Notes: a model not told the origin generated them from the sequence alone. Positions 29,483 through 38,157 are shown, counted from the stretch's first letter. The stretch: DNA of 64,000 nt from Solwaraspora sp. WMMD406 (GCF_029626025.1 NZ_JARUBF010000001.1:6976001-7040000); one strand, 5' to 3'. Program-made: numbers and translations.

Positions 29483-30472
29483 TCATGGCCGCTCGCCCCG
29501 ATCGAGCCGTACCACCCGGCGGTCGGTGACGATAGCCGTCACCAGGTCGGCCGGCGTGACGTCGAAGGCTGGGTTCACGGCGGCGGCCCCCGGCGGCGTG
29601 GTGGGCGTACCGGCGAAGGCCACCACCTCCGCGTCGCCCCGGTCCTCGATCTCGACGTCGGTCCCGGACGCGGTTGTGGAATCCACTGTCGACTCCGGCG
29701 CCACCACGACGAACGGGATGCCGGCCCGACGGGCCCCGAGCGCGTGCGCGTACGTACCGATCTTGTTGATGGTGTCGCCGTTGGCGCAGATCCGGTCGGC
29801 TCCGACGATCACCGCGTCGACCTGCCCCCGGGCCATCAGGAACGGACCGGCACCGTCGACGGCGACCCGAAAGCCCACCCCGAGCCGGTCCAGCTCCCAG
29901 GCGGTGAGCCGGGCACCTTGCAGCAGCGGTCTGGTCTCACTCGCGATCACCGCGCCGAGCGCTCCCCGCCGGTGCAGTTCGGCGACCACACCGAGTGCGG
30001 TGCCGCCGACCACGGTGGCCAGCGCCCCGGTGTTGCAGTGGGTCAGCAGCCGGGGGCGCGGCGGGCAGACCCGCGTCAACAGGTCGGCACCGAGGTTGGC
30101 CATCGCGGCGGAGGCGGCGCGTTCCTCGTCCATCACCGCGACGGCTTCGGCGAGTACGGCGTCGGCACCGGCCGGGATCCGGGCGGCGACCCGGTCGACG
30201 CCACGGGCCAGGTTGACCGCGGTGGGCCGGGCGGTGCGCAGCCGGTCGACGGCAGCCGCCAGGCCGGCCGGGTCGTCGGCATGGGTGTGCACGGCGAGGG
30301 CGACGCCAAGCCCGCCGGCCACGCCGATCGCCGGTGCGCCGCGTACGGCCAGGGACTGGATCGCGCCGACCACCTGATCGACGGTGGACAAGGTCAACTG
30401 GGTGATGCGGTGCGGCAAGGCCGTCTGGTCGATGATCACTACGGCGCCGTCAACCCAGTCGATCGTCCGCAT
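29483..30472 (-). CDS. mtnA: S-methyl-5-thioribose-1-phosphate isomerase
   Basis: The protein is 329 aa with the MtnA/eIF2B-like pattern: RTIDWVDGAVVIIDQTALPH, AVRGAPAIGVAGGLGVALAV, LLTHCNTGALATVVGGTALG (catalytic Cys), IVGADRICANGDTINKIGTY (catalytic Asp) and a C-terminal PAFDVTPADLVTAIVTDRRV. It converts methylthioribose-1-phosphate to methylthioribulose-1-phosphate in methionine salvage. No other salvage genes are adjacent. It is divergent from the PHP-domain gene, 77 bases apart. Confidence 0.95.
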   Translation of the reverse strand: MRTIDWVDGAVVIIDQTALPHRITQLTLSTVDQVVGAIQSLAVRGAPAIGVAGGLGVALAVHTHADDPAGLAAAVDRLRTARPTAVNLARGVDRVAARIPAGADAVLAEAVAVMDEERAASAAMANLGADLLTRVCPPRPRLLTHCNTGALATVVGGTALGVVAELHRRGALGAVIASETRPLLQGARLTAWELDRLGVGFRVAVDGAGPFLMARGQVDAVIVGADRICANGDTINKIGTYAHALGARRAGIPFVVVAPESTVDSTTASGTDVEIEDRGDAEVVAFAGTPTTPPGAAAVNPAFDVTPADLVTAIVTDRRVVRLDRGERP

Positions 30473-30537
30473 GGGCCAAAGTCTATCGCCGCCAGCCGCC
30501 CGTCAGGAGTCCCCCAGCGCGGCCGCCGGACACGTCC

Positions 30538-30543
30538 TATCGT
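30538..30543 (+). promoter_or_regulatory. -10 box TATCGT for a leaderless transcript
   Basis: TATCGT, 6 bases, then the GTG at 30550. No ribosome site is seen before the PHP gene. Confidence 0.4.
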
Positions 30544-30549
30544 GACCGG

Positions 30550-31638
30550 GTGACTGCCGCCCGGGATCCGATCGCCGACCTCCGCCGTATCGCGTTCCTG
30601 CTGGAACGCGCCAACGAGGCGACCTACCGGGTACGCGCGTTCCGGTCGGCGGCGAACGCCCTGGCTGGGTTGCCCGCCGCCGAGTTGTCCGACCGCGCGG
30701 CCAGCGGCACGCTGACCGAGCTGGCCGGGGTCGGCGAGGTCACCGCCCGATGCGTGGCGGAGTCACTGGCCGGTACGGAACCGGTGTACCTGCGGCGGCT
30801 GAACGCGACCGAGGGCGCCGACCTCGACGCCACGGCGACGGCGCTGCGGGCGGCGCTGCGCGGCGACTGCCACACGCACTCAGACTGGTCCGACGGTGGC
30901 TCACCGATCGAGGAAATGGCGCTGGCCGCGGTGGAACTCGGGCACGAGTACCTGGTCCTGACCGACCATTCACCCCGGTTGACGGTGGCTCGTGGGCTGA
31001 CAGCGGCCCGGCTCCGCCGCCAGCTCGACCATGTCGACGCGCTCAACGCCGCGCTGCCTCCTGGATTCCGCATCCTGACCGGTATCGAAGTCGACATTTT
31101 GGCCGACGGGTCGCTCGACCAGTCCGACGAGTTGCTGGACCGGCTCGACGTAGTGGTCGGTTCGGTGCACTCCAACCTCCGGGACGACCGGGCCAGGATG
31201 ACCCGCCGGATGTTGGCTGCCGTAGCGAACCCCCGCCTGGACATCCTGGGTCACTGCACCGGCCGGATGGTGACCTCCCGGCCGCCCGGGGTCACCGGTC
31301 CGGGTGACCGGGGTCACCGGACGCGGTCCCGGCCGCCGAGCGACTTCGACGCCGAGGCGGTCTTCGCGGCCTGCGCCGAGCACGGCAAGGCGGTGGAGAT
31401 CAACTCCCGGCCGGAACGGCAGGATCCGCCGAAGCGGCTGATCCGGCTAGCGGTGGAGACGGGTTGCCTGTTCGCCATCAACACCGACGCCCACGCGCCG
31501 GGGCAGCTCGACTGGCAACGGTTCGGCTGCGCCCGCGCCGCGCTGTGCGGTGTCGACGTCGACCGGGTGGTCAACTCGTGGCCGGCTGATCGGCTCGTCG
31601 CGTGGACCGCGTCCCACCAGCCCACCCGGACTGGATGA
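30550..31638 (+). CDS. PHP-domain phosphoesterase with N-terminal helix-hairpin-helix (PolX-like C-terminal part)
   Basis: The protein is 362 aa. The first ~80 residues (IAFLLERANEATYRVRAFRS, LTELAGVGEVTARCVAESLA) are the DNA polymerase beta-type 8-kDa and HhH region. Residues ~100 on are a PHP domain (DCHTHSDWSDGGSPIEEMAL, LVLTDHSPRLTVARGL, GIEVDILADGSLD, VVGSVHSNL, LDILGHCTGR, FAINTDAHAPGQLD) with the expected His/Asp metal ligands. This is PolX-like without the polymerase palm, a form common in actinobacteria. A Gly/Arg-rich insert near 245 (PPGVTGPGDRGHRTRSRPPS) is unusual. Its 3' end overlaps the convergent transporter frame by 192 bases. Confidence 0.88.
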   Translation: MTAARDPIADLRRIAFLLERANEATYRVRAFRSAANALAGLPAAELSDRAASGTLTELAGVGEVTARCVAESLAGTEPVYLRRLNATEGADLDATATALRAALRGDCHTHSDWSDGGSPIEEMALAAVELGHEYLVLTDHSPRLTVARGLTAARLRRQLDHVDALNAALPPGFRILTGIEVDILADGSLDQSDELLDRLDVVVGSVHSNLRDDRARMTRRMLAAVANPRLDILGHCTGRMVTSRPPGVTGPGDRGHRTRSRPPSDFDAEAVFAACAEHGKAVEINSRPERQDPPKRLIRLAVETGCLFAINTDAHAPGQLDWQRFGCARAALCGVDVDRVVNSWPADRLVAWTASHQPTRTG

Positions 31639-32622
31639 TCCCGGACGCGATGGTCCCGGGCTCGTTGATGCCCGACGCGGTGCTCCCGGGCGCGGTACTC
31701 GCGGCAGCCGGACGCCCTGCGCGATCGCGACACCGGCGAGCACGATCAGCGCCCCGACCGGCTGGTGCCAGACCAGGTGTTCGTCGAGGATCCCGACGCC
31801 GACCGCGACCGCGACGACCGGGATCACGTAGGTGACGGTCGCGGCGGTGCTGGCCCCGACGAGGCGGATGTTGCGCAGGTTGATGACGAACGCGACGCCG
31901 GTGCCGACGGCACCGAGGACCAGCACGCCGGCGATCACCTGCGGCGAAAGCTGAGCGGGTGCGGGTGGCGCGCCGGCGACCAGCGGCGCCACCACGGCCA
32001 GCTGGGCGGTGGCCAGCACCAACTGCACGGCGGACAGCGCCAGGCCGCTCTCCGGCCGACCGGCGACGAACCGCTTCTGGTACGGGATCGACACGCCGTA
32101 ACACGCTGCCGCGCCCAGGCACATGAGCTGCCCGGTGAGCTCCGCCCCGCCCAGCCCCTGCCAGGCGCCGAGCACCACCAGCACGCCGACGAACCCCAAC
32201 CCGGTGCCGACCAGCCGACGGCCGGTCATCCGCTCGGTACGGAACACCAGCACCGCCACCGGCAACGCGATCAGCGGAGTGGTGGCGTTCCAGATCCCGG
32301 CCAGCAACGACGGGATCCGCTGCTCGCCGTAGCCGAACAGGGTGAACGGCAACGCCACGCCGACCGCCGCGATGACGAACGAATGCCCCCACAACCTCGG
32401 ATCGTGGGGCAGCCGGGCCCGCAGCAGCGGCAGGATCAGCAGCAACGTGAGCGCCCCGGACGCCACCCGGGCCAGGGTCACGTACAGCGGGTGCAGCTCG
32501 GAGACGCCGATCTTGATGAGTAGGAAGCTGGCTCCCCAGATGACCGCGAGAAGCAGGAATCCGGGTAGCCAGCTGCCGAGGCTCGCCCGGGTCGCACCAT
32601 CGGTCACGCGCACGGTTGACAC
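31447..32622 (-). CDS. EamA/DMT-family transporter with extended C-terminus
   Basis: The protein is 391 aa from GTG 32622 (GGAGG 4 bases upstream; GTG 32613 and 32607 are alternatives). Ten hydrophobic helices in two EamA repeats (LPGFLLLAVIWGASFLLIKI ... GALIVLAGVAIAQGVRLPR) define a drug/metabolite transporter. The last ~85 residues (RPGAPRRASTSPGPSRPGSS to GEQATRLHR) are hydrophilic, Pro/Arg-rich and antisense to the end of the PHP gene. The natural stop may have been lost, or the tail may be truly made. Substrate is unknown. Confidence 0.85.
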   Translation of the reverse strand: MSTVRVTDGATRASLGSWLPGFLLLAVIWGASFLLIKIGVSELHPLYVTLARVASGALTLLLILPLLRARLPHDPRLWGHSFVIAAVGVALPFTLFGYGEQRIPSLLAGIWNATTPLIALPVAVLVFRTERMTGRRLVGTGLGFVGVLVVLGAWQGLGGAELTGQLMCLGAAACYGVSIPYQKRFVAGRPESGLALSAVQLVLATAQLAVVAPLVAGAPPAPAQLSPQVIAGVLVLGAVGTGVAFVINLRNIRLVGASTAATVTYVIPVVAVAVGVGILDEHLVWHQPVGALIVLAGVAIAQGVRLPRVPRPGAPRRASTSPGPSRPGSSSPGGLVGRGPRDEPISRPRVDHPVDVDTAQRGAGAAEPLPVELPRRVGVGVDGEQATRLHR

Positions 32623-32658
32623 TCTGCCTCCGGGGTACGACACAACCCTTGCTTCGGA

Positions 32659-32706
32659 TACGACACGACGACGCCTTCCGGGTACGACACGACGACGCCT
32701 TCCGGG
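32659..32706. repeat. 24-bp tandem repeat in a divergent promoter region
   Basis: Two identical copies (TACGACACGACGACGCCTTC...) at 32659-32682 and 32683-32706, with degenerate copies on both sides. It lies between the EamA gene start and the DUF885 gene start. Confidence 0.9.
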
Positions 32707-32754
32707 TGGGGACACGACGCTGTCCAGGTATGCCGCGACGGCCGGGCCGCCACG

Positions 32755-32760
32755 TAGGGT
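32755..32760 (+). promoter_or_regulatory. -10 box TAGGGT close to the DUF885 start
   Basis: TAGGGT, 8 bases, then ATG 32769 with no ribosome site; probably leaderless. Confidence 0.35.
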
Positions 32761-32768
32761 CGTCAAGC

Positions 32769-34436
32769 ATGGGACGTGTGGATGACATCAGCAACCGCTA
32801 TGTCGAGCAGTGGGCGGCTCTCAACCCGATCGGCGCCACCTACGCGGGGATCGCCGGGCACGACGACCAACTGGACGACCTCTCCGTCGACGGCTACGCC
32901 GAACGCGCCGAACTGACCCGCCGTACGCTGCGGGAACTGGACGTCGTCCCGCCCGAGTCCGAGGCCGAACGGGTCGCCTGCGACGCCATGGCCGAACGGC
33001 TCGGTCTGGAGCTGGCCCGCTACGAGGCCGGCGAGGAGACCAGCGAGCTGAGCGTCATCGGCAGCGGCCTGCACCACCTGCGTCAGGTCTTCGACCTGAT
33101 GCCGACCGACGGTACGGAGGCCGTGGACAACATCGCCGCCCGGTTGGACCGCTATCCGCAGGCGCTGGAGCAGGTCCGGACGACCCTGCTGGCGGCGGCC
33201 GCCGACGGACACGCCGCTCCCCGGGCACAGATGCTCAAGGTCGCCGACCAGTGCGACGCCTGGACCGACCCGGACGCCGACAACTTCTTCCACGCCCTGG
33301 TGGACCGGCTGACTGCCAGCCCGGCCGGCACCGCCGAACTCCGTCGGGGGGCGGCTGCGGCGACCGCGGCCACGGTCGCGTTCGGCCAGTTCCTGCGTAC
33401 CGAGCTGGCGCCGCTGGGTCGGGACAAGGAGGCCGCCGGCCGGGAACGCTACGAGTTGGCCTCCCAGTACTTCCTCGGGGCCCGCGTCGACCTGGACGAG
33501 GCGTACGCCTGGGGGTTCTTCGAACTGGACCGGATCGAGCAGCAGATGCGGCGGGTCGCGGCGGAGATCGTCGGGCACGGCGCCCGGATCGACGACGCGG
33601 TGCGCGCCCTCGACGCGGACCCGGCCCGCAACATCGCCGGTGGGGAGGCGTTCCGCGACTGGATGCAGGCGCTGGCCGACAAGGCGATCAGTGAACTGCA
33701 CGGCGTCCACTTCGACATCCCCGAGCAGGTCCGCCGGATCGAATGCTGCCTGGCGCCGACCAGTGACGGCAGCATCTACTACACCGGGCCGAGTGAGGAC
33801 TTCTCCCGGCCGGGTCGGATGTGGTGGGCGGTGCCGCAGGGGTTGACCGAGTTCTCCACCTGGCGGGAGGTCACCACGGTCTACCACGAGGGCGTGCCGG
33901 GACACCATCTGCAGATCGGGCAGACCCAGGTCCGGGCCGATCTGCTCAACCGTTGGCAGCGTCTGCTGTGCTGGTGCTCCGGGCACGGCGAGGGGTGGGC
34001 GCTCTACGCGGAACGGTTGATGGAGGAGTTGGGCTACCTGGACGATCCGGGTGACCGGCTCGGCATGCTCGACGGGCAGGCGCTGCGGGCCGCCCGGGTG
34101 ATCGTCGACATCGGCATGCACCTGGAGTTGCCGATCCCACCGAACTCGTTCAACTTCCATCCGGGCGAGCGGTGGACCCCGGAGCTGGGCTGGGAGTTCC
34201 TGCGCGCGCACTGCCGGGTGCCCGACGAGATCCTCCGGTTCGAACTGGACCGCTACCTCGGGTGGCCGGGCCAGGCCCCGTCGTACAAGATCGGGGAACG
34301 GATCTGGTTGCAGGCGCGGGCCGACGCCCAGGCCCGCAAGGGCGCGGACTTCGACCTGAAGGAGTTCCACCGGGCGGCGCTGGATCTCGGCGTACTCGGT
34401 CTCGATCCGCTGCGGGCCGCGCTGGGCCGGATCTGA
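32769..34436 (+). CDS. DUF885-family metallopeptidase-like protein
   Basis: The protein is 555 aa from ATG 32769; longer in-frame starts fall in the repeat region. The family signature is TTVYHEGVPGHHLQIGQTQV, an HExxxHH zinc site, with CSGHGEGWALYAERLMEELG downstream and RIWLQARADAQARKGADFDL near the end. DUF885 proteins resemble zinc carboxypeptidase-type M3/M32 folds and are cytoplasmic here (no signal peptide). Substrate is not known. It follows the transporter promoter region and precedes the flippase-like gene by 5 bases. Confidence 0.9.
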   Translation: MGRVDDISNRYVEQWAALNPIGATYAGIAGHDDQLDDLSVDGYAERAELTRRTLRELDVVPPESEAERVACDAMAERLGLELARYEAGEETSELSVIGSGLHHLRQVFDLMPTDGTEAVDNIAARLDRYPQALEQVRTTLLAAAADGHAAPRAQMLKVADQCDAWTDPDADNFFHALVDRLTASPAGTAELRRGAAAATAATVAFGQFLRTELAPLGRDKEAAGRERYELASQYFLGARVDLDEAYAWGFFELDRIEQQMRRVAAEIVGHGARIDDAVRALDADPARNIAGGEAFRDWMQALADKAISELHGVHFDIPEQVRRIECCLAPTSDGSIYYTGPSEDFSRPGRMWWAVPQGLTEFSTWREVTTVYHEGVPGHHLQIGQTQVRADLLNRWQRLLCWCSGHGEGWALYAERLMEELGYLDDPGDRLGMLDGQALRAARVIVDIGMHLELPIPPNSFNFHPGERWTPELGWEFLRAHCRVPDEILRFELDRYLGWPGQAPSYKIGERIWLQARADAQARKGADFDLKEFHRAALDLGVLGLDPLRAALGRI

Positions 34437-34441
34437 CCCCG

Positions 34442-35782
34442 GTGACCGGTGGCTGGGCCCGGCGACGTCGGGGACGCGACGTAACGGCACCTGGTCGCAG
34501 CGGTACGGCGCGTACCGGTGCCGGTGGTCTGGGCCGTTCCGGTCCGGCGGTCGCGGCGGCCGGGATCGTCGCCAACGGGCTGGCCTACCTGGCGCCGATG
34601 CTGGGTGGACGGGCCCTGCCGGCGGCCGAGCTCAGCGCGTTGGCGACCGTACTGGCCCTGGGCGCGATCAGCTCCGTTCCCGGGCTCGGGCTCCAGCTCG
34701 CGGTCGCGGTGCATCGGGCCCGTGGCGGTCGGGAGCCGGCGGGCCGGCTCGCCTGGGTGAGCGCGGGGCTCTGCGGCGCGGCGGTGCTGGTCGCACTGCC
34801 GTTGCTGGTCGGTGCCCTTGATCTGCCGCCGACGATGGTCGTCCTGCTCGCGTTGTCCACGTCGACGGTGGTGCTGGGCTGCCGGTGGCTCGGTGAGCTG
34901 CAGGGCGACCAGCGGTTCGGATCGCTCGCCGTCGCGATGGCGTTGGTCGCGGTGGCCCGGTACGGCGGGGTGATCGCCGGGCTGCTCATCGGGTTGGAGG
35001 CGACCGGCGCGCTGGTGGTCGGGGTCGCCGTCGGGTTCGCCGCGCTGCCCCTGCTGGCCCGCCTCGCCCGGCCCCCGGAGGCCGGCGCGCTGCCGGTCCG
35101 GGCAGCGCCGGACGGGACGACGCCGGCCCGGACCGGGCCCGGCGGTGGCGGTGGCGGTGGCGGTGGCGGTGGCGGTGGCGGTGGCGGTGGCGGATTGTCG
35201 GCCCGCCAGGTGCTGACCGCCAGCAGTGCGACCCTCGCCATGCTGGTCGTCTCCTACGCCGACCTGATCATGGCCCGGTACCTGCTCACCCCGGCGGACT
35301 CCGGCGGCTACGCGATCGGTTCGGTACTCACCAAAGGCGCGATCTGGGCACCTCAGGTGGTGACCATCCTCGCCCTACCCCGGCTCGCCCGAGGCGACCG
35401 GCGGACCCGTGGCATCGCGCTCGGGCTGGTCGCCGGCTGCGGGGCGGTGGCCGTCCTGGCCGCCATGGTCGCCGGCGGGTTGGCCTTCCGGCTCGCCGGC
35501 GGACCCGACTACGTCGACCTCGGCCGGCACGCACCGTACTTCGCGGCGGTCGGAGCGCTCTACGCCCTGGTCTTCGTCATGATCAACGCCCAGGTCGCGG
35601 CGGACGCACGCTGGCCGTCCGCCCCGCTGTGGCTCGCCATGGCGGGGCTGTTGGGCGCCCTGGTCTTCGTCGCCCCACGAACGATCGAGGGAATCGTGAC
35701 CACCGCGCTGGTCGCCGCCGTGTTCGCTGTCGTCGGGAGCGCGATCGCGATGCGGCGCACGCCGATGCCGACCGTGGGCTGA
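34442..35782 (+). CDS. polysaccharide/lipid flippase-like membrane protein
   Basis: The protein is 446 aa from GTG 34442, 5 bases after the DUF885 stop. Twelve or so hydrophobic helices (AAAGIVANGLAYLAPMLGGR, LALGAISSVPGLGLQLAVAV, AVAMALVAVARYGGVIAGLL, FAAVGALYALVFVMINAQVA) follow the MATE/MOP superfamily pattern of O-antigen and teichoic-acid flippases. Between helices 6 and 7 lies an 18-residue run of glycine coded by a (GGTGGC) repeat, a flexible linker that can change length. It is likely to move a lipid-linked sugar across the membrane; no glycosyltransferase is nearby. Confidence 0.75.
   Translation: MTGGWARRRRGRDVTAPGRSGTARTGAGGLGRSGPAVAAAGIVANGLAYLAPMLGGRALPAAELSALATVLALGAISSVPGLGLQLAVAVHRARGGREPAGRLAWVSAGLCGAAVLVALPLLVGALDLPPTMVVLLALSTSTVVLGCRWLGELQGDQRFGSLAVAMALVAVARYGGVIAGLLIGLEATGALVVGVAVGFAALPLLARLARPPEAGALPVRAAPDGTTPARTGPGGGGGGGGGGGGGGGGGGLSARQVLTASSATLAMLVVSYADLIMARYLLTPADSGGYAIGSVLTKGAIWAPQVVTILALPRLARGDRRTRGIALGLVAGCGAVAVLAAMVAGGLAFRLAGGPDYVDLGRHAPYFAAVGALYALVFVMINAQVAADARWPSAPLWLAMAGLLGALVFVAPRTIEGIVTTALVAAVFAVVGSAIAMRRTPMPTVG
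35141..35194. repeat. GGTGGC microsatellite coding for 18 glycines
   Basis: Alternating GGC/GGT codons run for 54 bases in the flippase gene, between its two halves. Copy number could vary by slippage in 6-bp steps without a frameshift. Confidence 0.95.
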
Positions 35783-35836
35783 ACCGTTTCCGCCGGACTG
35801 TTCCCGCCCGGCTGTTCCCGCCGACTGTTCGCCTGG

Positions 35837-36244
35837 TCAGCCCAGGGCTGCCATCAGGTTCTGGCAGGCTTGTTCGCAGCGACGGCACGCCTCGGCGCAC
35901 ACCCGGCAGTGCTCGTGCATCTCGGCGTGTGCCGCGCATTCCTCGCCACACGAGCGGCACGCCTGGATACAGGCCGCGAGCATGGTACGGGTGGTGTTGG
36001 CGTCGTAGCCGGTGTGCCGGGACAGGACCCGACCAGTGGTGGCGCAGATGTCGGCGCAGTCGAGGTTCGTCCGGATGCACTTGACCAACTCGGCGACCAT
36101 GTCCTCGCTCAGACACGCGTCGGCGCACGCCGTACAGGCCTGGGCACAGTCGAAGCACGCGTCGATGCACTCGGCGAGAACCTCCCGGTCGACCCGGCCG
36201 AGGTCCAGTGGGTACGTGTCGAGCATCGCGGTTGCCTGTGTCAT
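35837..36244 (-). CDS. four-helix-bundle copper-binding protein (Csp-like)
   Basis: The protein is 135 aa with 15 cysteines in helical spacing: CIDACFDCAQACTACADACL, KCIRTNLDCADICATTG, CIQACRSCGEECAAHAEMHE and HCRVCAEACRRCEQACQNLM. The pattern is that of DUF326/Csp copper-storage proteins, which line the inside of a four-helix bundle with Cys and hold many Cu(I) ions. No signal peptide is present, so it is cytosolic. A GGAGG site lies before the ATG at 36244. It is likely a copper sink; no copper regulator is adjacent. Confidence 0.93.
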   Translation of the reverse strand: MTQATAMLDTYPLDLGRVDREVLAECIDACFDCAQACTACADACLSEDMVAELVKCIRTNLDCADICATTGRVLSRHTGYDANTTRTMLAACIQACRSCGEECAAHAEMHEHCRVCAEACRRCEQACQNLMAALG

Positions 36245-36322
36245 GACGACCTCCAGAGAAGTGACCGTTGTTCCGACTGGTACCCGATCCGCGTGCCGGC
36301 TAACGCGTGAGCCGCGCGGCGG

Positions 36323-37069
36323 TCAGTCTGGCAGGCGCAGTGCCGCCCAGACCGTCTTGCCGTCGTCGGCGGTGGCATATCCCCAGTCGCTGGCGAGCGC
36401 CTCGACGATCGCCAGCCCACGCCCTCGGCGGGCGCCGTGGTCCGGGACGACCCGACCAACCGGCTTCGGCGGGCTGGCTGCCCGGTCCCGGACGCTGATC
36501 CGGATCGCGCCGGCCTGCCGGGTGGTGGTGAGATCGAGCTCGGTGCCGGCGTGTTCGACGGCGTTGCTGACCAGCTCCGATCCGATGACCATCGCCTCGT
36601 CGGCCAGCGCGGCCAGCTGCCAGGATCGGCAGGCCGCGTCGATCAACCGCCGCGCTCGGTTGGGAGAGCGCGGGTGCGGAGCGAGATATTGGTGCCACCG
36701 GTACGCCGAGCGCGGTCCCGTTTCGACCATCTTCGCCGCCTCGACCAGACTGTCCTGGACGCTGACCAGGCCGCTGACTCCGTACCGGGCAATCCGTCCG
36801 GCTGGGGTGTCGGGTCGGGCACACAGGTGCAGGGCCGGGCGATGACCGACCCCGCCGCCCTGCAGGATCGCGAACACCCGCAGGCCGATCGGGCTGGCGA
36901 TGTCGACCTCGTCCAACTCCACCAGCAGCGCCAAGGGTTCCTCGACGAGGCAGCGGCGCAGGACCGGAGCCAGCCGGACGAGCGCGGCGTCGGTCAGCGC
37001 GCCGGCCAGCCGTACCTGTGTGATGCCGCTGACGAAGTCCCGCGTCACCATCCAGGTCAGCGGGGTCAC
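36323..37069 (-). CDS. STAS-like domain fused to HATPase (anti-sigma-factor kinase type)
   Basis: The protein is 248 aa from GTG 37069, overlapping the stop of the STAS gene (GTGA). Residues 1-105 look STAS-like (FVSGITQVRLAGALTDAALV, LALLVELDEVDIASPIGLRV). Residues ~125-245 are a GHKL ATPase (ARRLIDAACRSWQLAALADE, AMVIGSELVSNAVEHAGTEL, ISVRDRAASPPKP, ARRGRGLAIVEALASDWGYA). ELVSNAVEHAG is the N-box and RGRGLAIVEAL the G-box. Such proteins act as anti-sigma factors or kinases of anti-anti-sigma proteins. The coupled STAS gene is the likely partner. Confidence 0.88.
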   Translation of the reverse strand: MTPLTWMVTRDFVSGITQVRLAGALTDAALVRLAPVLRRCLVEEPLALLVELDEVDIASPIGLRVFAILQGGGVGHRPALHLCARPDTPAGRIARYGVSGLVSVQDSLVEAAKMVETGPRSAYRWHQYLAPHPRSPNRARRLIDAACRSWQLAALADEAMVIGSELVSNAVEHAGTELDLTTTRQAGAIRISVRDRAASPPKPVGRVVPDHGARRGRGLAIVEALASDWGYATADDGKTVWAALRLPD

Positions 37070-37437
37070 CCGGGCGTCCCGGGCCGCCGAGTCCCACCGC
37101 CGTGGTAGACCGTGCCCGGCCGATCCGCCGCTGGCACCCCGAGCAGCGCGGCGACGCCGGTCACCCGCAGCACTCGGGCGACGATCGGCCGTGGGTCGCG
37201 GACGATCAGGATCTGACCGTGTGCGGCGGCGGTGTGATGCGCGTCGACGAGCTCCTTGATGGCGCTGGAGTCCACGAGGGTGACCGCTCCCAGGTCCACG
37301 ATGATCCATCTGGCGGCGGCGGCCGGCACGGCCCGGACGGCGGCGTGAAATTCGCCGGTGGCGGCCATGTCGAGCTCGCCGGAGGCTCGGATCACACACT
37401 GCCCGGCTTCGGGTGCCGACACCCGGATCTCGTGCAT
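37066..37437 (-). CDS. STAS-domain anti-anti-sigma factor
   Basis: The protein is 123 aa with GGAG upstream of ATG 37437. It begins EIRVSAPEAGQCVIRASGEL and carries WIIVDLGAVTLVDSSAIKEL, where the serine in VDSSAIK is the phosphorylation site of SpoIIAA-type antagonists. It is coupled to the STAS-HATPase gene. Together they form a small partner-switching unit; no sigma factor is nearby. The last 20 residues are Gly/Arg/Pro-rich and run on past the typical end. Confidence 0.9.
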   Translation of the reverse strand: MHEIRVSAPEAGQCVIRASGELDMAATGEFHAAVRAVPAAAARWIIVDLGAVTLVDSSAIKELVDAHHTAAAHGQILIVRDPRPIVARVLRVTGVAALLGVPAADRPGTVYHGGGTRRPGTPG

Positions 37438-37615
37438 GCTGATCTCCGTATGGCGACCGGCCTGCCTGCGGCCGGTCGCGGTAGCGGGGCTGCTCGAAGG
37501 AACCAGCCTACGCGACCCCGTCGCGGCACGAGAGATCGGCCGCCAGGATCGGGGGTCAGGTCTAGGCGGGACACCACATTGCCGCGCCGAAGGTCACCCA
37601 ACGAACCGATGATGA

Positions 37616-37645
37616 TTGACGTTAATAAATGTTACTCGTTACGAT
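37616..37645 (+). promoter_or_regulatory. promoter TTGACG-N18-TACGAT for the DoxX gene
   Basis: A near-consensus -35 (37616-37621) and -10 (37640-37645) frame an 18-base AT-rich spacer, 47 bases before the DoxX start. It is the clearest housekeeping-type promoter seen in the window. Confidence 0.65.
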
Positions 37646-37692
37646 CCAGTTGCCGTGGGGACCAACATCCAAGATCTACAAGGGAGTTACAG

Positions 37693-38127
37693 ATGTCCCC
37701 TGTCCGCTTGCCCGAGCTCGTCACCGCCATGTTCCGCGTGGTGGTCGGCCTACTCTTCGCGCTGCACGGTGCCGCGACCCTGTTCGGCGCCTTCGGCGGC
37801 CACCGTGGCAGTGGAGCCGCGGCCGAGATCGGCGCGTGGCCGTCGTGGTACGCCGCCGTGATCCAGTTCGTCGGAGGCCTCCTGGTCCTCACCGGCCTCG
37901 GCACCCGGATCGCCGCGCTGATCTGCTCCGGCTCCATGGCGTACGCGTACTTCGTGGTACACCAGCCGACCGGACTCCTGCCGCAGAACAACGGTGGCGA
38001 GCTGTCAGCGCTGTTCTGCTGGTCGTTCCTGCTGATCGCCGCGATCGGGGCGGGCCGTTACTCGCTCGACGCGCTGCTGAGCCGTCGCCGGTCGGTGCAG
38101 CTCGCTCCGGAGCCCGCCACCGTCTAG
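37693..38127 (+). CDS. DoxX-family membrane protein
   Basis: The protein is 144 aa from ATG 37693 (GGGAG 7 bases upstream). Four hydrophobic helices (AMFRVVVGLLFALHGAATLF, WYAAVIQFVGGLLVLTGLGT, AALICSGSMAYAYFVVHQPT, ALFCWSFLLIAAIGAGRYSL) with RVVVGLLFALHGAATLFGAF are the DoxX signature. The family belongs to membrane redox complexes in oxidative-stress control in some actinobacteria. It is monocistronic with its own strong promoter, and ends just before short 8-bp repeats and a bidirectional terminator. Confidence 0.9.
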   Translation: MSPVRLPELVTAMFRVVVGLLFALHGAATLFGAFGGHRGSGAAAEIGAWPSWYAAVIQFVGGLLVLTGLGTRIAALICSGSMAYAYFVVHQPTGLLPQNNGGELSALFCWSFLLIAAIGAGRYSLDALLSRRRSVQLAPEPATV

Positions 38128-38133
38128 CCGCCA

Positions 38134-38157
38134 GGCCAGGAGGCCAGGAGGCCAGGA
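38134..38157. repeat. 8-bp GGCCAGGA tandem repeat after the DoxX stop
   Basis: Three exact copies begin 7 bases after the stop codon. Confidence 0.9.

Noticed and set aside
32763-34490. 575-aa minus-strand open frame opposite the DUF885 gene
   Set aside because: Arg/Pro/Gly-rich antisense frame; the plus strand carries the HExxxHH signature.
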